The notes beneath the pieces are model-generated. The model worked only from the letters and a program-made list of their open reading frames with translations. It was not told where the DNA came from and searched no databases. Below, one piece after another: positions 55,551 through 64,000 of a DNA stretch of 64,000 nucleotides (position 1 is its first letter; each line of letters opens with the position of its first letter). The DNA lies in NCBI GenBank assembly GCA_002104905.1, contig MCFE01000110.1, positions 1-64,000 on the forward strand, read 5' to 3'. Made by a program: the position numbers and the translations under genes. This stretch comes from Basidiobolus meristosporus CBS 931.73. Lineage: Eukaryota > Basidiobolomycota > Basidiobolomycetes > Basidiobolales > Basidiobolaceae.

Positions 55551-55906
55551 TGTAAGAACTTGTAATTCCACCTAAATACTCACCTAACTTAGTCACTTAC
55601 ATCATTACCCTCAAAAACTAGGAAATACTGACCAAATTACTTGTTGGGATCTACTCCAAATATTTTCACTAAATATCAGGTAACCAGAACATGAGAGTTT
55701 TCAAGGTTGTCTAAACAGTCTCAAACTTTGCACACATGTTCTTGGGACCTTCTGTAGCTTATTCTATGTGCTTGTAATGACAAGACCATGTAAAAGCTTA
55801 AAACTACTCTTACATTCAATCAATCATTGAGTGAAAACCACAAAATCTACTTGTCCTCCAAATCACTTCCAATATCTCTAAGACTCTTACAACAGGTTAT
55901 GATCCA
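55551..55906 (+). repeat. Copia-3 5' LTR and primer site
   Basis: TGTAAGAACTTG...CTCTTACAACA (to 55894), then GGTTATGATCCA at 55895-55906, the mutated half-tRNA initiator-Met primer site described for Copia-1. The first few bases of the LTR are altered (TTCTGTAAGAA for TGTTGTAAGAA). Confidence 0.85.
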
Positions 55907-56796
55907 CAGGCTGTCACTCTCTACAATGTCTACTACTGCCATTACTGGAAATTTTCCCTCTGCTGAAAAGTTGAATGGATCTAACTACCAAGTGTGGAAG
56001 GTGAAGATGAAGATGCTGCTACAAGAAAGAGGTCTTATGGATACTAGACTTGTTCCATTGAACTGTGCCAGGGCATGCGGCGTAATCCACGGTCTCTAAG
56101 AACAATCAGGTGCAATATTATAGCTACCAGTAGGCAGGATTGCTCTTGGATGATTTTGCATCATGTGGGACAATCTTGCATGCTATGGCACAATCTGACA
56201 CAATGAGGTTGGCTCAGATGAGTGCACCAACTTGTATTTTTTGCATCATGTGAGTGATTGGATACCGCTATTATGGTAGGTAGAATATGGTATTTAGATA
56301 TGTTTCTTCAATGTAAATGTAAATAAATGCATATCACACTATAAAGTACACTGATACTTACAATTTTGGTTGCCATCACTCCAATTGGATGGTATCTCAG
56401 CAGTTAATTGGTTGAAAAGTATTCTGAGGCGGTCAGCCCCCAAATGGCTCTTTGACCAATACACAAGCTACCTGATTTGCCATCAAATATCCCATTTTGC
56501 CCATTGAGCAAGTAAATCCCCAATCCTAGTGATTGGACAAGGCATCATAGCTAGCACACAACCAATCAAACAGGTGCAAAATGGATCAAAAGGCTGCATT
56601 TGTGTAACAGATGATGTGTATATATGCAGGGTGCTTACTTATAGGGGTTCTGTCTCAAATGTGAGACAACCACTATATTGCTTATATCAAAAATTTAGTG
56701 AACACTGATTTGTGGTGGCTTGAGTTGGATTGCAAAAAAAAGTGTATTGTTTGGATTGTGACAAATAATAGCAATTCAATGCAATTACATCATCCT

Positions 56797-58036
56797 CTCC
56801 TAGGTTTTTTTCTCACAGAGATTACATCTGAACCATTTGTCAGTGATTCAACTTGCACACCTAAGCTACTTCCTTGTTGGCTATCCTCTTGGCTACCTGT
56901 GTATTCATAGTCAGTATTTTGCCTCCTAGTTAGTGAGTGCAATGCTGCAGCTTGGCTGTGCTTGATTGCTCTGGATGATGCTACTGAACCAGCCTGCAGT
57001 GCTATGTGCTGATGTATTCTTTTACTTGCCAAAGGCTACGGTGGTGGAGGCACTTCATGTGGGTCATCATCAGTCAGTTCACCAGAATATATTTGCTGAT
57101 GGTCAGGTGTTATAGCTTGTGCAGGTGCAACTTGATGTGCTGGAATGAACCTTGGCTGAGTCTGATGTGATGCCGCTTGTTGAAGCAACTTGGCCTGCTC
57201 CAATGAACTTGTGTCTAAATGAGCAGTTTGGCAAGTTCTGGTGGTTTTGCTCTGAAGCGTGTTCATTGACCCAACATGCATTGGCTTGATGCAGGGTGTT
57301 CTTGTAAAGGGTGTTGGTGTAGTAGGACTGACACAAGCTGGCTTGTTGAAGTTGCAAGGGATGGTAGGGAACCCAGCAAAGATTTCTGGCACAATATAGA
57401 TGCTGTTGCTTACAGTCTGTATGCTTCCTCTTGAAGCTCACCTTTGGATTCCTCAAGGTATTCACTTACCCTCTGTCTGATGCTTTGGAACTGTTGCCTG
57501 GATGAGTCCTGTGTATATTGCTCTTGGAAGCCACTTAGCTCTACTAATATATCACTTAATAAACTAGTCATTTGAGGCAAAAACTCGTTCAAAATCTCTT
57601 TGGTTCCCAGAGTTGAGGCACAAACAGACATGTCTGGCCTGTACTGTGCAAATTGCATGCAAAATTGTTCCCACACGGCTTCCTCATCAATTCCCCTCAC
57701 TTGCAGCTCATTCATGATTCCAATACTTGTCTTGTTATATATCTTCTTACATGCATCCACTGGCATCTTGATGTAGAACTCATGCCACAGATTTCTTCTC
57801 AGGTTCTTCCATCTCTGTCAACTCTCCAAGGTATCTAGTTCTACTAGATTAATGAGTAGTGCCCAAATATCTGCATGAAGGCTCTTCATAGACACTTGGG
57901 CCATACTGAAATCACTTAGCAAGAACTTGAATGGATCCAACATTGACTTCCCTGGACTGGACCATGCTTGTGAGCAGGGGGATGGGTTTTGTCTGGGTTG
58001 TACTAAAGATGAGTTGAGACTTGGTATAGGGACCAT
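56797..58036 (-). pseudogene. Harbinger second ORF, copy C
   Basis: Pieces at 57818-58036 (start MVPIPSLNSSLVQPRQ), 57410-57766, 57036-57392 and 56790-57032. The middle holds DACKKIYNKTS, EQFCMQFAQYRPD and TLGTKEILNEFLPQM, shared with copies A and B; the last has a Q/A/S-rich tail and ends SVRKKPRRG. A stop at about 57817 (between LES and QRWKN) and a frameshift near 57400 interrupt it. The basic C-terminus could be a nuclear-localisation or DNA-contacting tail; this is inference. Confidence 0.65.
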
Positions 58037-58317
58037 AGTGATGGATTTGGATACTTATACAGTAGTGTATTGGCATCAACCTGGTCTTACATGAAATATA
58101 TATGAAAACTAATGTGATTGTAGAGTTTTCCATATTTTATGTATGATGCATCCTGGATTGCATTGACATGGATCAGATCCTATTAATTGCAGATTTCTTA
58201 TTAGATTATAGACTTGTGAGTAGAGCATCAATAAAATTACCAAGTCGTTGTTTCAGGATGATTTTTCCAACATAATGATAGGATACATGGCAATTAATGG
58301 AGATTTAATCATAATGC

Positions 58318-58872
58318 ATGGAAAATCAGATAAATAAAGTAGATTGCACCAAATCAAATCAATATGCCTCAGCACAATCACCTACTAGCTTTAATATGAC
58401 TGACTCATCTGAATGGTTATTTCTAATCAATCCCATCACTACCCCAGGATTTCCTCTAACACAATAGAGGAGATCTAGACTAATTACTGTGGACTATCTA
58501 CCCCAATCTACTCAAGGAGATCCCTTGTTAAGCTCCTCTGCTATTACAAGAACTATTGCCCTACAAGGTTTCATAGGAGAGGATTGTCAGAGATTAGGAT
58601 GTATTACAGGATATAGGAAGCCAAGGAATGGTGTGCTTAGCAGGAAGGAGAAGCTCTACAATGAGATATTTGATCATTTCAGGGTGAGGGTAGAGTATAC
58701 ACTTGGATATCTGAAGAAATTCAACATATTGGCTGGTAAATACAGGGGAAAGTCATATATAGGAGATAACAGCAGAATAGGTAAAATAGTTAGGATACTT
58801 ATCAATGCTCAGTATATTCATACAAGAAGACATCCACTGAGAGAAATGTGTCTGGAGCATTATGAAGAGTAA
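58318..58872 (+). pseudogene. PIF/Harbinger transposase, copy C, catalytic core deleted
   Basis: The N-terminal coding region (58318-58570) is frameshifted and then joins directly at 58571 to the C-terminal part, FIGEDCQRLGCITGYRKPRNG ... VRVEYTLGYLKKFNILAGKY. The deletion removes DTFPVRINRPS and SRHDKAL, and the remaining Glu region reads VEYTLG in place of VEHTFG. It cannot catalyse transposition, although its TIRs are good and another copy could still have moved it. Confidence 0.88.
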
Positions 58873-59709
58873 ATAAAGTAAGGAAAGCACTATTGAGAGC
58901 AACATAAGTAAGATTAAATAATATTACCAGTAACTATATCCTACCACAGGCATTATGGTAGAAATTATAGTGCCAGATGGTGCTGTAGAGTGCCAGATCA
59001 ATCCAGCACTATAAACAGGCTGGCACTATGTGGCACTATCCAATGGAACAAGTCTATGGTCAGGGGAGGAGAATGCCCTCCTAAAAAAGTGGGAGATAAA
59101 GCCTTAAAGTATCCAAAGAAAGAACAAAGTGCCTTCAACTGCATTTGCCTTAATGTTAAAGACAAATTGCCAATTTAATGCTCAAGAGCAAAAATGGCCA
59201 AGAATGCCTGTAAGGCATTAGAAGACACCTACCAGTCATGTTCAGCTGATAAGAAAATGTATCTGAGACAAAAACTCTTTACTACAAAGATGCAGCCATG
59301 AGAAGAAATGAAAAATCTAATTAACAGAAGTTCCCTGCTGGTGGATGAGATGGAATCTGTGGGTGTACCAAATAGCCCAACAGACAAGTTTCAGGGCCTT
59401 GTATCAGCCCTAGAGTCCAGAACTGAAGGTTTGACCTTAACCTACGTATATGGAAGGCTCCTGGATGAAAAGTTAAGAAAATCGACGCCAATAAGAAGGA
59501 ATAAGAAAGTGCTTTAATAAGCAATGATAAGCAATAAAGGAGGTACCTGAGACCTTACAGAGGCAATGGCAACCTGCCTTGCAAATATTGCAAAAGCAAA
59601 GGACACACATCAGACCAGTGTCTCAAAAAGAGAGATAATCAGCAACAAAAGCCTGAATATAGAAAGCTACTGCAACTGAAGTTAGACAATTTGTATCTGC
59701 ATGAAATAT

Positions 59710-60083
59710 TGTAGGTTATTACTGACTGTACTTGGTGAGTGGGAGAGCTAGTAGGTAAAGTCAGTACCACTTGGTTCAGAATAGCTTCCAACAGAAGGTA
59801 GCAAGGTAATAAAGACTTGTGTTTATTTTGTCCAACTCCTCTTGTCCTCTCAATTGGTTCAATTGAGTAGATATATATCACCTGGGGGGCTTAGATAATA
59901 CACAATGTGTCATAAAATAGGGGTGTGAGCACCTTCCTGTTATGGTAAGTGTTCTAACTAGATAAGGGCAGGGATAGGAGGGAGGGCGCATGGGGGAATC
60001 ATAGAGAGGAAACTGGGGGACTTTGGGTAGGACTCTGGGGAGAACCCTTGGGCAAAGAGTGGGTACTGCATTTAGTACTCACC
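59710..60083 (-). repeat. Solo LTR-C in Copia-3 (374 bp)
   Basis: Left TGTAGGTTATTACTGAC, right GCATTTAGTACTCACCA; reverse-strand copy of 15006-15380. Flanks AATAT (59705-59709) and AACAT (60084-60088) are a 5-bp duplication with one mismatch, and the uninterrupted Copia-1 text AATATGACCACAAAC confirms the site. Confidence 0.88.
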
Positions 60084-60308
60084 AACATGACCACAAACAA
60101 GGATTCCCAGATGTGGTACATTGACTCTGGAGCATCTCAACACTTTGCACACCAAAAAGAACTTTTTACCCAATACCAAGAAATTCCAATCAAGAAGGCT
60201 TTCTTAGGTGACAATGGAACACTTGATGCAGTGGGAGAAGGTACTATCTGAGTAAACCTTGGAGGCAGTGAAGGAAGCCATACACTGACCTTTAAAGAAG
60301 TACTCTAT

Positions 60309-61040
60309 AGACTTGTTCTGTTGGATAGTGCCACATTGAGCCATGAGTGCCAAATGATGCCATAGAGTGTCAGGGAGGCCAAGTGAGCCTATACTTGTCC
60401 ACAGAGTGTGAAACATAACTTTGCATCTTCATGCAAAGCAGCCCCTGTGTTTCACCCATTGTGTTGGAGAAAATCCGTTTTTTGACCTTTTTTTTTAGGT
60501 CAATGTTGCACAGGATGTGTAAGAGAACAGCAGAACTGTTGACATGCATCAGGTACTCAATGCCCATGGCACTCTGAATCTAGCTCCTGTGGCTTGTAAC
60601 ATGTCACAAAAATGCATGGCACTATCTTGGTCCACTGGTACTATCTGGCACTATATTTATTTATTAGCCCTAAAGTAAGATCAATAAAAAGCACTTATAG
60701 TGCCAGATAGTACCAGTGGATCAAGATAGTGCCATGCATTTTTGTGACATGTTACAAGCCACAGGAGCTAAATTCAGAGTGCCGTGGGTACTGAGTATCA
60801 GATGCATATCTTCAATCCTTTTGTGCTATTACACATCCTGCACAACATTGATCTGCAAAAGCATCAAAAAATGGATTTTCTCCTGCATCATAGGTAAAAC
60901 ACAAGGGCTATTTTACATGAAGATGTAGAGCAATGTTTCACACTCTGTGGCCAAGTATAGGTTCACTTGGTCTCTCTGGCACACTATGGCATCATATGGC
61001 ACTCATGGCTCAATGTGGCACTATCCAACGGAACAAGTCT
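60309..61040. mobile_element. Palindromic MITE-E with TAT duplication
   Basis: 732 bp, ends AGACTTGTTCTGTTGGATAG and CTATCCAACGGAACAAGTCT, flanked by TAT on both sides (60306-60308, 61041-61043). The Copia-1 reading GTACTCTATGTACCAG is the empty site and fixes the ends to the base. Confidence 0.95.
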
Positions 61041-63712
61041 TATGTACCAGAAATAGCCAAGAATCTACTATCCATAAGCAAGGCCACTGCAGAAGGATTC
61101 AGTTTCAGCTTTGACAATTCTGAATGCAGGATCACTGATCAAAATGGTGCCCATATTGCTTTTGGTATCAATGATTGGAATCTTTACAAGCTGACTTACA
61201 ATCCATCATATCTGGAAGCCTATATAAGTAACTTAAATGAAGAAACACTGATGCTTTGGCACAGGAGATTTGGGCACATCAATTTGGATTATTTATGCAG
61301 ATGATCAAAGATCAGCTAGTCTCCAGAGTAAAAATTGATCCCCATTCTAACTTGGAGCACTGTGGAGCTTGCATATTTGGGAAACAAGCCAGACAGCTGT
61401 TCAACAGCTCTGGGTTAATTACAACTAAGAGAATATTAGATCTAAGTCACTCAGATCTGTGTGGACCTGTGCAAAATTTATCCTTAGGCAGGATGAAATT
61501 ATTAATAACTTTTATTGATGATTATACAAGATACACATGGGTGTACCTCATGGAGAGAAAGGAAGATGCTCTGACTAAGCTCAGGGTGCTTAAAGCCATG
61601 GTGGAGAGTGAAAATGGTGTAAAAATCAAGAAAATACACTCTGACAATGGTGGACAATATCCCTCAAAACACTTCATCCACTTCTGCAAAATCCATGGGA
61701 TAAAGCAAGAGACTACTGTACCATACTCTCCACAGCAAATTGCAGTAGCAGAATGTGCAAACAGATCAATAAATGACAGGGCAAGATCTATGATCCATGA
61801 TCAAAAATTATCCTATGATTTTTGGGTGGAATCTCTTGCCACACCTCCATACCTTAAAATAGGAGTTATAACCAGGTACTTCCAGATAAAATTTGATCTC
61901 AAGTCCACCAATTGTCAGGATTGAATCAGAGCAAAACAATGAAAATTTTTTCACTCCAGAGGACTCTACAACCGTGGTTCAGCCAGAATCAGTGCCCAGG
62001 AATATCCCAGAAGTGATCATTCCAGTATCAAATGCCCAGAGATCCAATCGGACAAGAAATAGCCCAAATTACTATATCAATGAGGGTACAAACTTAGCCT
62101 ATGCCTATTCAGTCCATATTGATGAACCCCAGACTGTAAAAGAGGCCCTAAATAGCCCTCAGATGAAGTTTTGGAGATCTGCAATGACTGAGGAATATCA
62201 GGCCCTGATGGAAAATCAAACTTGGGACTTAGTCAAATTACCAATCAACCAAAAATCAATTGGATGCAGATGGGTCTTCAAGACAAAATACAAGGCTGAT
62301 GGTACAATTGAAAGATACAAAGCAAGACTTGTAGCCAAAGGATACTCTCAAACAAAAGGACTTGACTATACTGAGATCTTTGCACTGGTAGCCAAGTTTA
62401 ATTCCATCAGATTAATATTGGCTATTGCAGCCAAATATAAGTTTTTTATACATTAAATGCATGTAAAAGCAGCATTCCTGAATGGAGAACTTAATGAGGA
62501 TGTGTATATGGACCAGACTGATGGGTTTGTTGACCAATATAACCCCTATTCTGTCTGCAAGCTTAAAAGTCTCTATATGGATTCAAACAATTACCAAGAG
62601 CCTGGAATTGCAAAATAGATTCTTATTTGAAATTTTTGAGTTTCTAAACAAGTAATGCTGACTATAGTATATACTATAAGACAGATAGAACAAATCCAGT
62701 TCAATTAGCTCTAGATGTGGATGGTCTAACTATGGCCACCAATAGCCTAGCAACATTGGAAGAGACTAAATCCAGCCTATCTAAAGAGCCCAAGATGTCC
62801 AATCTACAAGAACTCAGTTACTACTTAGGGATGAAGTTCTCCATTGACAGAGGTACCCAGACTATCACCCTAAGCCAATCTAAGTACATTCAAGATATAT
62901 TAAAGAATTACCAAATGGAAGACTGCAAATAGGCAGCTACCCCAATGGAGACAAACCTTAACTTGGTCAAAATTCAACCAAATCAAGAGAGGTTGGTACC
63001 TTCTGAAAGCCCTAACTTTCCTTATCAATCTATGGTTGGCAGTTTGATGTATATCATGCTTGGAACACGCCCAGATATCTCATATTCAGTGGGAGTTGTC
63101 AGCACGCATAATCAGAATTATGGATTTGATCATTTTGCAGCAGTTAAGTGGATTTTTAGATACCTAAAAGGAGCTGCTGATATCTGCTTAAGATCACTTA
63201 TAAGGATTCCAAACAGGATCTTGTGGGATACTCTGATGCCAATTGGGGATGAAATTTGGAAGACAGGCAATCTACCACAGGATACACCGTTCTTTACTGT
63301 AAAGGAGCAATTTCATGGATTCAAGGAAGCAACCGACCATAGCAATTTCCACAACCAAGGCAGAGTATATGGCAGCCTGTGATATTATAAAAGAAGCAAT
63401 GTGGTTAAGAAAGCTTTTTTCAGATTTAAGCCTATGTTATAAACTGCCTATTACTTTATTTCAACATAATCAAGGATGTATACAATTAGGTGGAAATCCA
63501 ACTTTTCTTGCTAGAACTAAGCACATAGATATTAGACATCATTCATATGTGGAGCTATAGAGAATAGCTTAGTTATCTTAGTTTACTGTCCTTTAGATGA
63601 AATGATTACAGACATATGTACCAAACCATTAGCTAGAGACAAGCTTGAATACCTTAGGTCAAAATTAGGACTTGTCAGTATGAACATTTTGCCAAGTGGG
63701 AGTGCTGTAAAA

Positions 63713-64000
63713 ATTTGTAATTCCACCTAAATATTCACCCAACTTAGTCACTTCAATCATTAGACTTGTTCCATTGTACCATAGATCATAGTGCCAGAGA
63801 GTGCTGTATATTTTGTTATTAATTTGATATTTTAGGGTCATATGCATGTCAATTTTTATCCCAAATTGGTACTGTATGGCACCATCTGGCACTCTGTGGC
63901 ATGAGCTGGCACCATCTGGCATGGTATGGCACTATTGGGCACTACAATCAGCTGGAATGATGGAGCAAGTCTATTGCCTTTAAATCCTAGGGAAAACTGA
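63713..64000 (+). repeat. Copia-3 3' LTR, cut by window edge
   Basis: Begins TGCTGTAAAAATTTGTAATT, is interrupted at 63762 by MITE-F, resumes at 63976 as GCCTTTAAATCCTAGGG and leaves the window. Confidence 0.9.
63762..63972. mobile_element. Small MITE-F with ATT duplication
   Basis: 211 bp, ends AGACTTGTTCCATTG and AATGATGGAGCAAGTCT, flanked by ATT (63759-63761, 63973-63975). Sister of 19833-20043 and 24306-24515. Confidence 0.93.

Larger units (their letters stand above)
56046..59055 (+). mobile_element. PIF/Harbinger element, copy C
   Basis: 3,010 bp, ends AGACTTGTTCCATTG and CCAATGGAACAAGTCT. The Copia gag reads ATGGATACT before and ATGGTCAGG after, so the target duplication is unclear. 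Same two-gene layout as copy A. Roughly 390 bp shorter than A and B because of a deletion in the transposase gene at about 58571. Confidence 0.92.
55910..63660 (+). pseudogene. Copia-3 gag-pol, in fragments
   Basis: Gag starts MSTTAITGNFPSAEKLNG at 55929, stops at Harbinger C, resumes at 59060 (ECPPKKVGDKALKYPKKEQ) and includes a zinc knuckle CKYCKSKGHTSDQC near 59580. The protease segment has WYIDSGASQHFAHQ (60115). After MITE-E come the integrase zinc finger (HRRFGHINLDYL, CGACIFGKQ) and SDNGGQYPSK; then about 290 bp is deleted at 61885, joining integrase to the linker before RT. RT motif A VKAAFLNGEL lies near 62465, but the active site reads DVDGL instead of YVDD (62715). RNase H ISTTKAEYMAAC ends it. 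Clearly dead, yet it preserves the bases missing from Copia-1. Confidence 0.92.
55545..64000 (+). mobile_element. Copia-3, complete element with four nested insertions
   Basis: 5' LTR at about 55551-55894, a primer site, gag-pol in pieces, a polypurine tract (AAGTGGGAG, 63706-63712) and the start of the 3' LTR at 63713. Insertions: Harbinger C (56046-59055), solo LTR-C (59710-60083), MITE-E (60309-61040) and MITE-F (63762-63972). The 3' LTR runs beyond the window. Confidence 0.92.

Overview
The window looks like nuclear DNA of a filamentous fungus, and essentially all of it is transposable-element sequence. No intact host gene, tRNA or rRNA gene was found. The fungal assignment rests on the mixture of Ty1/Copia and Ty3/Gypsy retrotransposons, PIF/Harbinger elements and fungal-type Tnp2 (CACTA/EnSpm-like) transposases, plus a mitochondrial nad3 insertion of fungal type. 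The nad3 sequence looks more basidiomycete-like than ascomycete-like, but that is a judgement from memory. CpG is strongly depleted (6 CG in the first 1,020 bases, counted by eye) and many in-frame stops are of the C-to-T kind. Both fit methylated, silenced repeats.

Layout. 1-4501: a nearly complete Copia element (Copia-1, minus strand) inserted in the 3' end of a second, plus-strand Copia (4502-4921). 4922-15643: debris of a two-gene Tnp2-type element (Tnp2 on minus, an unidentified companion gene on plus) with solo LTRs, MITEs and a duplicated transposon end. 15647-19399: PIF/Harbinger copy A. 19400-20733: Tnp2 fragment, MITE and LTR-D fragment. 20734-25883: complete but dead Gypsy-1. 25884-27828: partial Gypsy-2. 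28195-28878: a CpG-free, G-run-rich island followed by nad3, joined to the 3' unit of a Tnp2 element. 28820-36320: more Tnp2-type debris, solo LTRs and a 733-bp palindromic MITE. 36321-46975: a degraded minus-strand Copia split by Harbinger copy B (38013-46157), which itself carries two insertions of a Gypsy family with 1.07-kb LTRs (LTR-D). 46976-51180: LTRs and a dead Gypsy-3. 51183-55544: Copia scraps, half a palindromic MITE and the best-preserved Tnp2 copy. 55545-64000: Copia-3 (plus), carrying four later insertions (Harbinger C, a solo LTR-C, a palindromic MITE and a small MITE).

How the parts relate. The Harbinger copies each have a DDE transposase and a divergent second ORF. Their termini (AGACTTGTT...AACAAGTCT) and 3-bp A/T-rich target duplications are shared by both MITE families, so Harbinger probably mobilised them. 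Tnp2 elements share CCCTATGAAA-type ends with another MITE (10811-11142). Copia-1 appears to prime from the anticodon stem-loop of initiator tRNA-Met, whereas Gypsy-1 appears to use the 3' end of the same tRNA. Nested insertions with readable target duplications give a relative order of events: Copia first, then Harbinger, then LTR-D Gypsy. Every coding region listed is interrupted, truncated or frameshifted.
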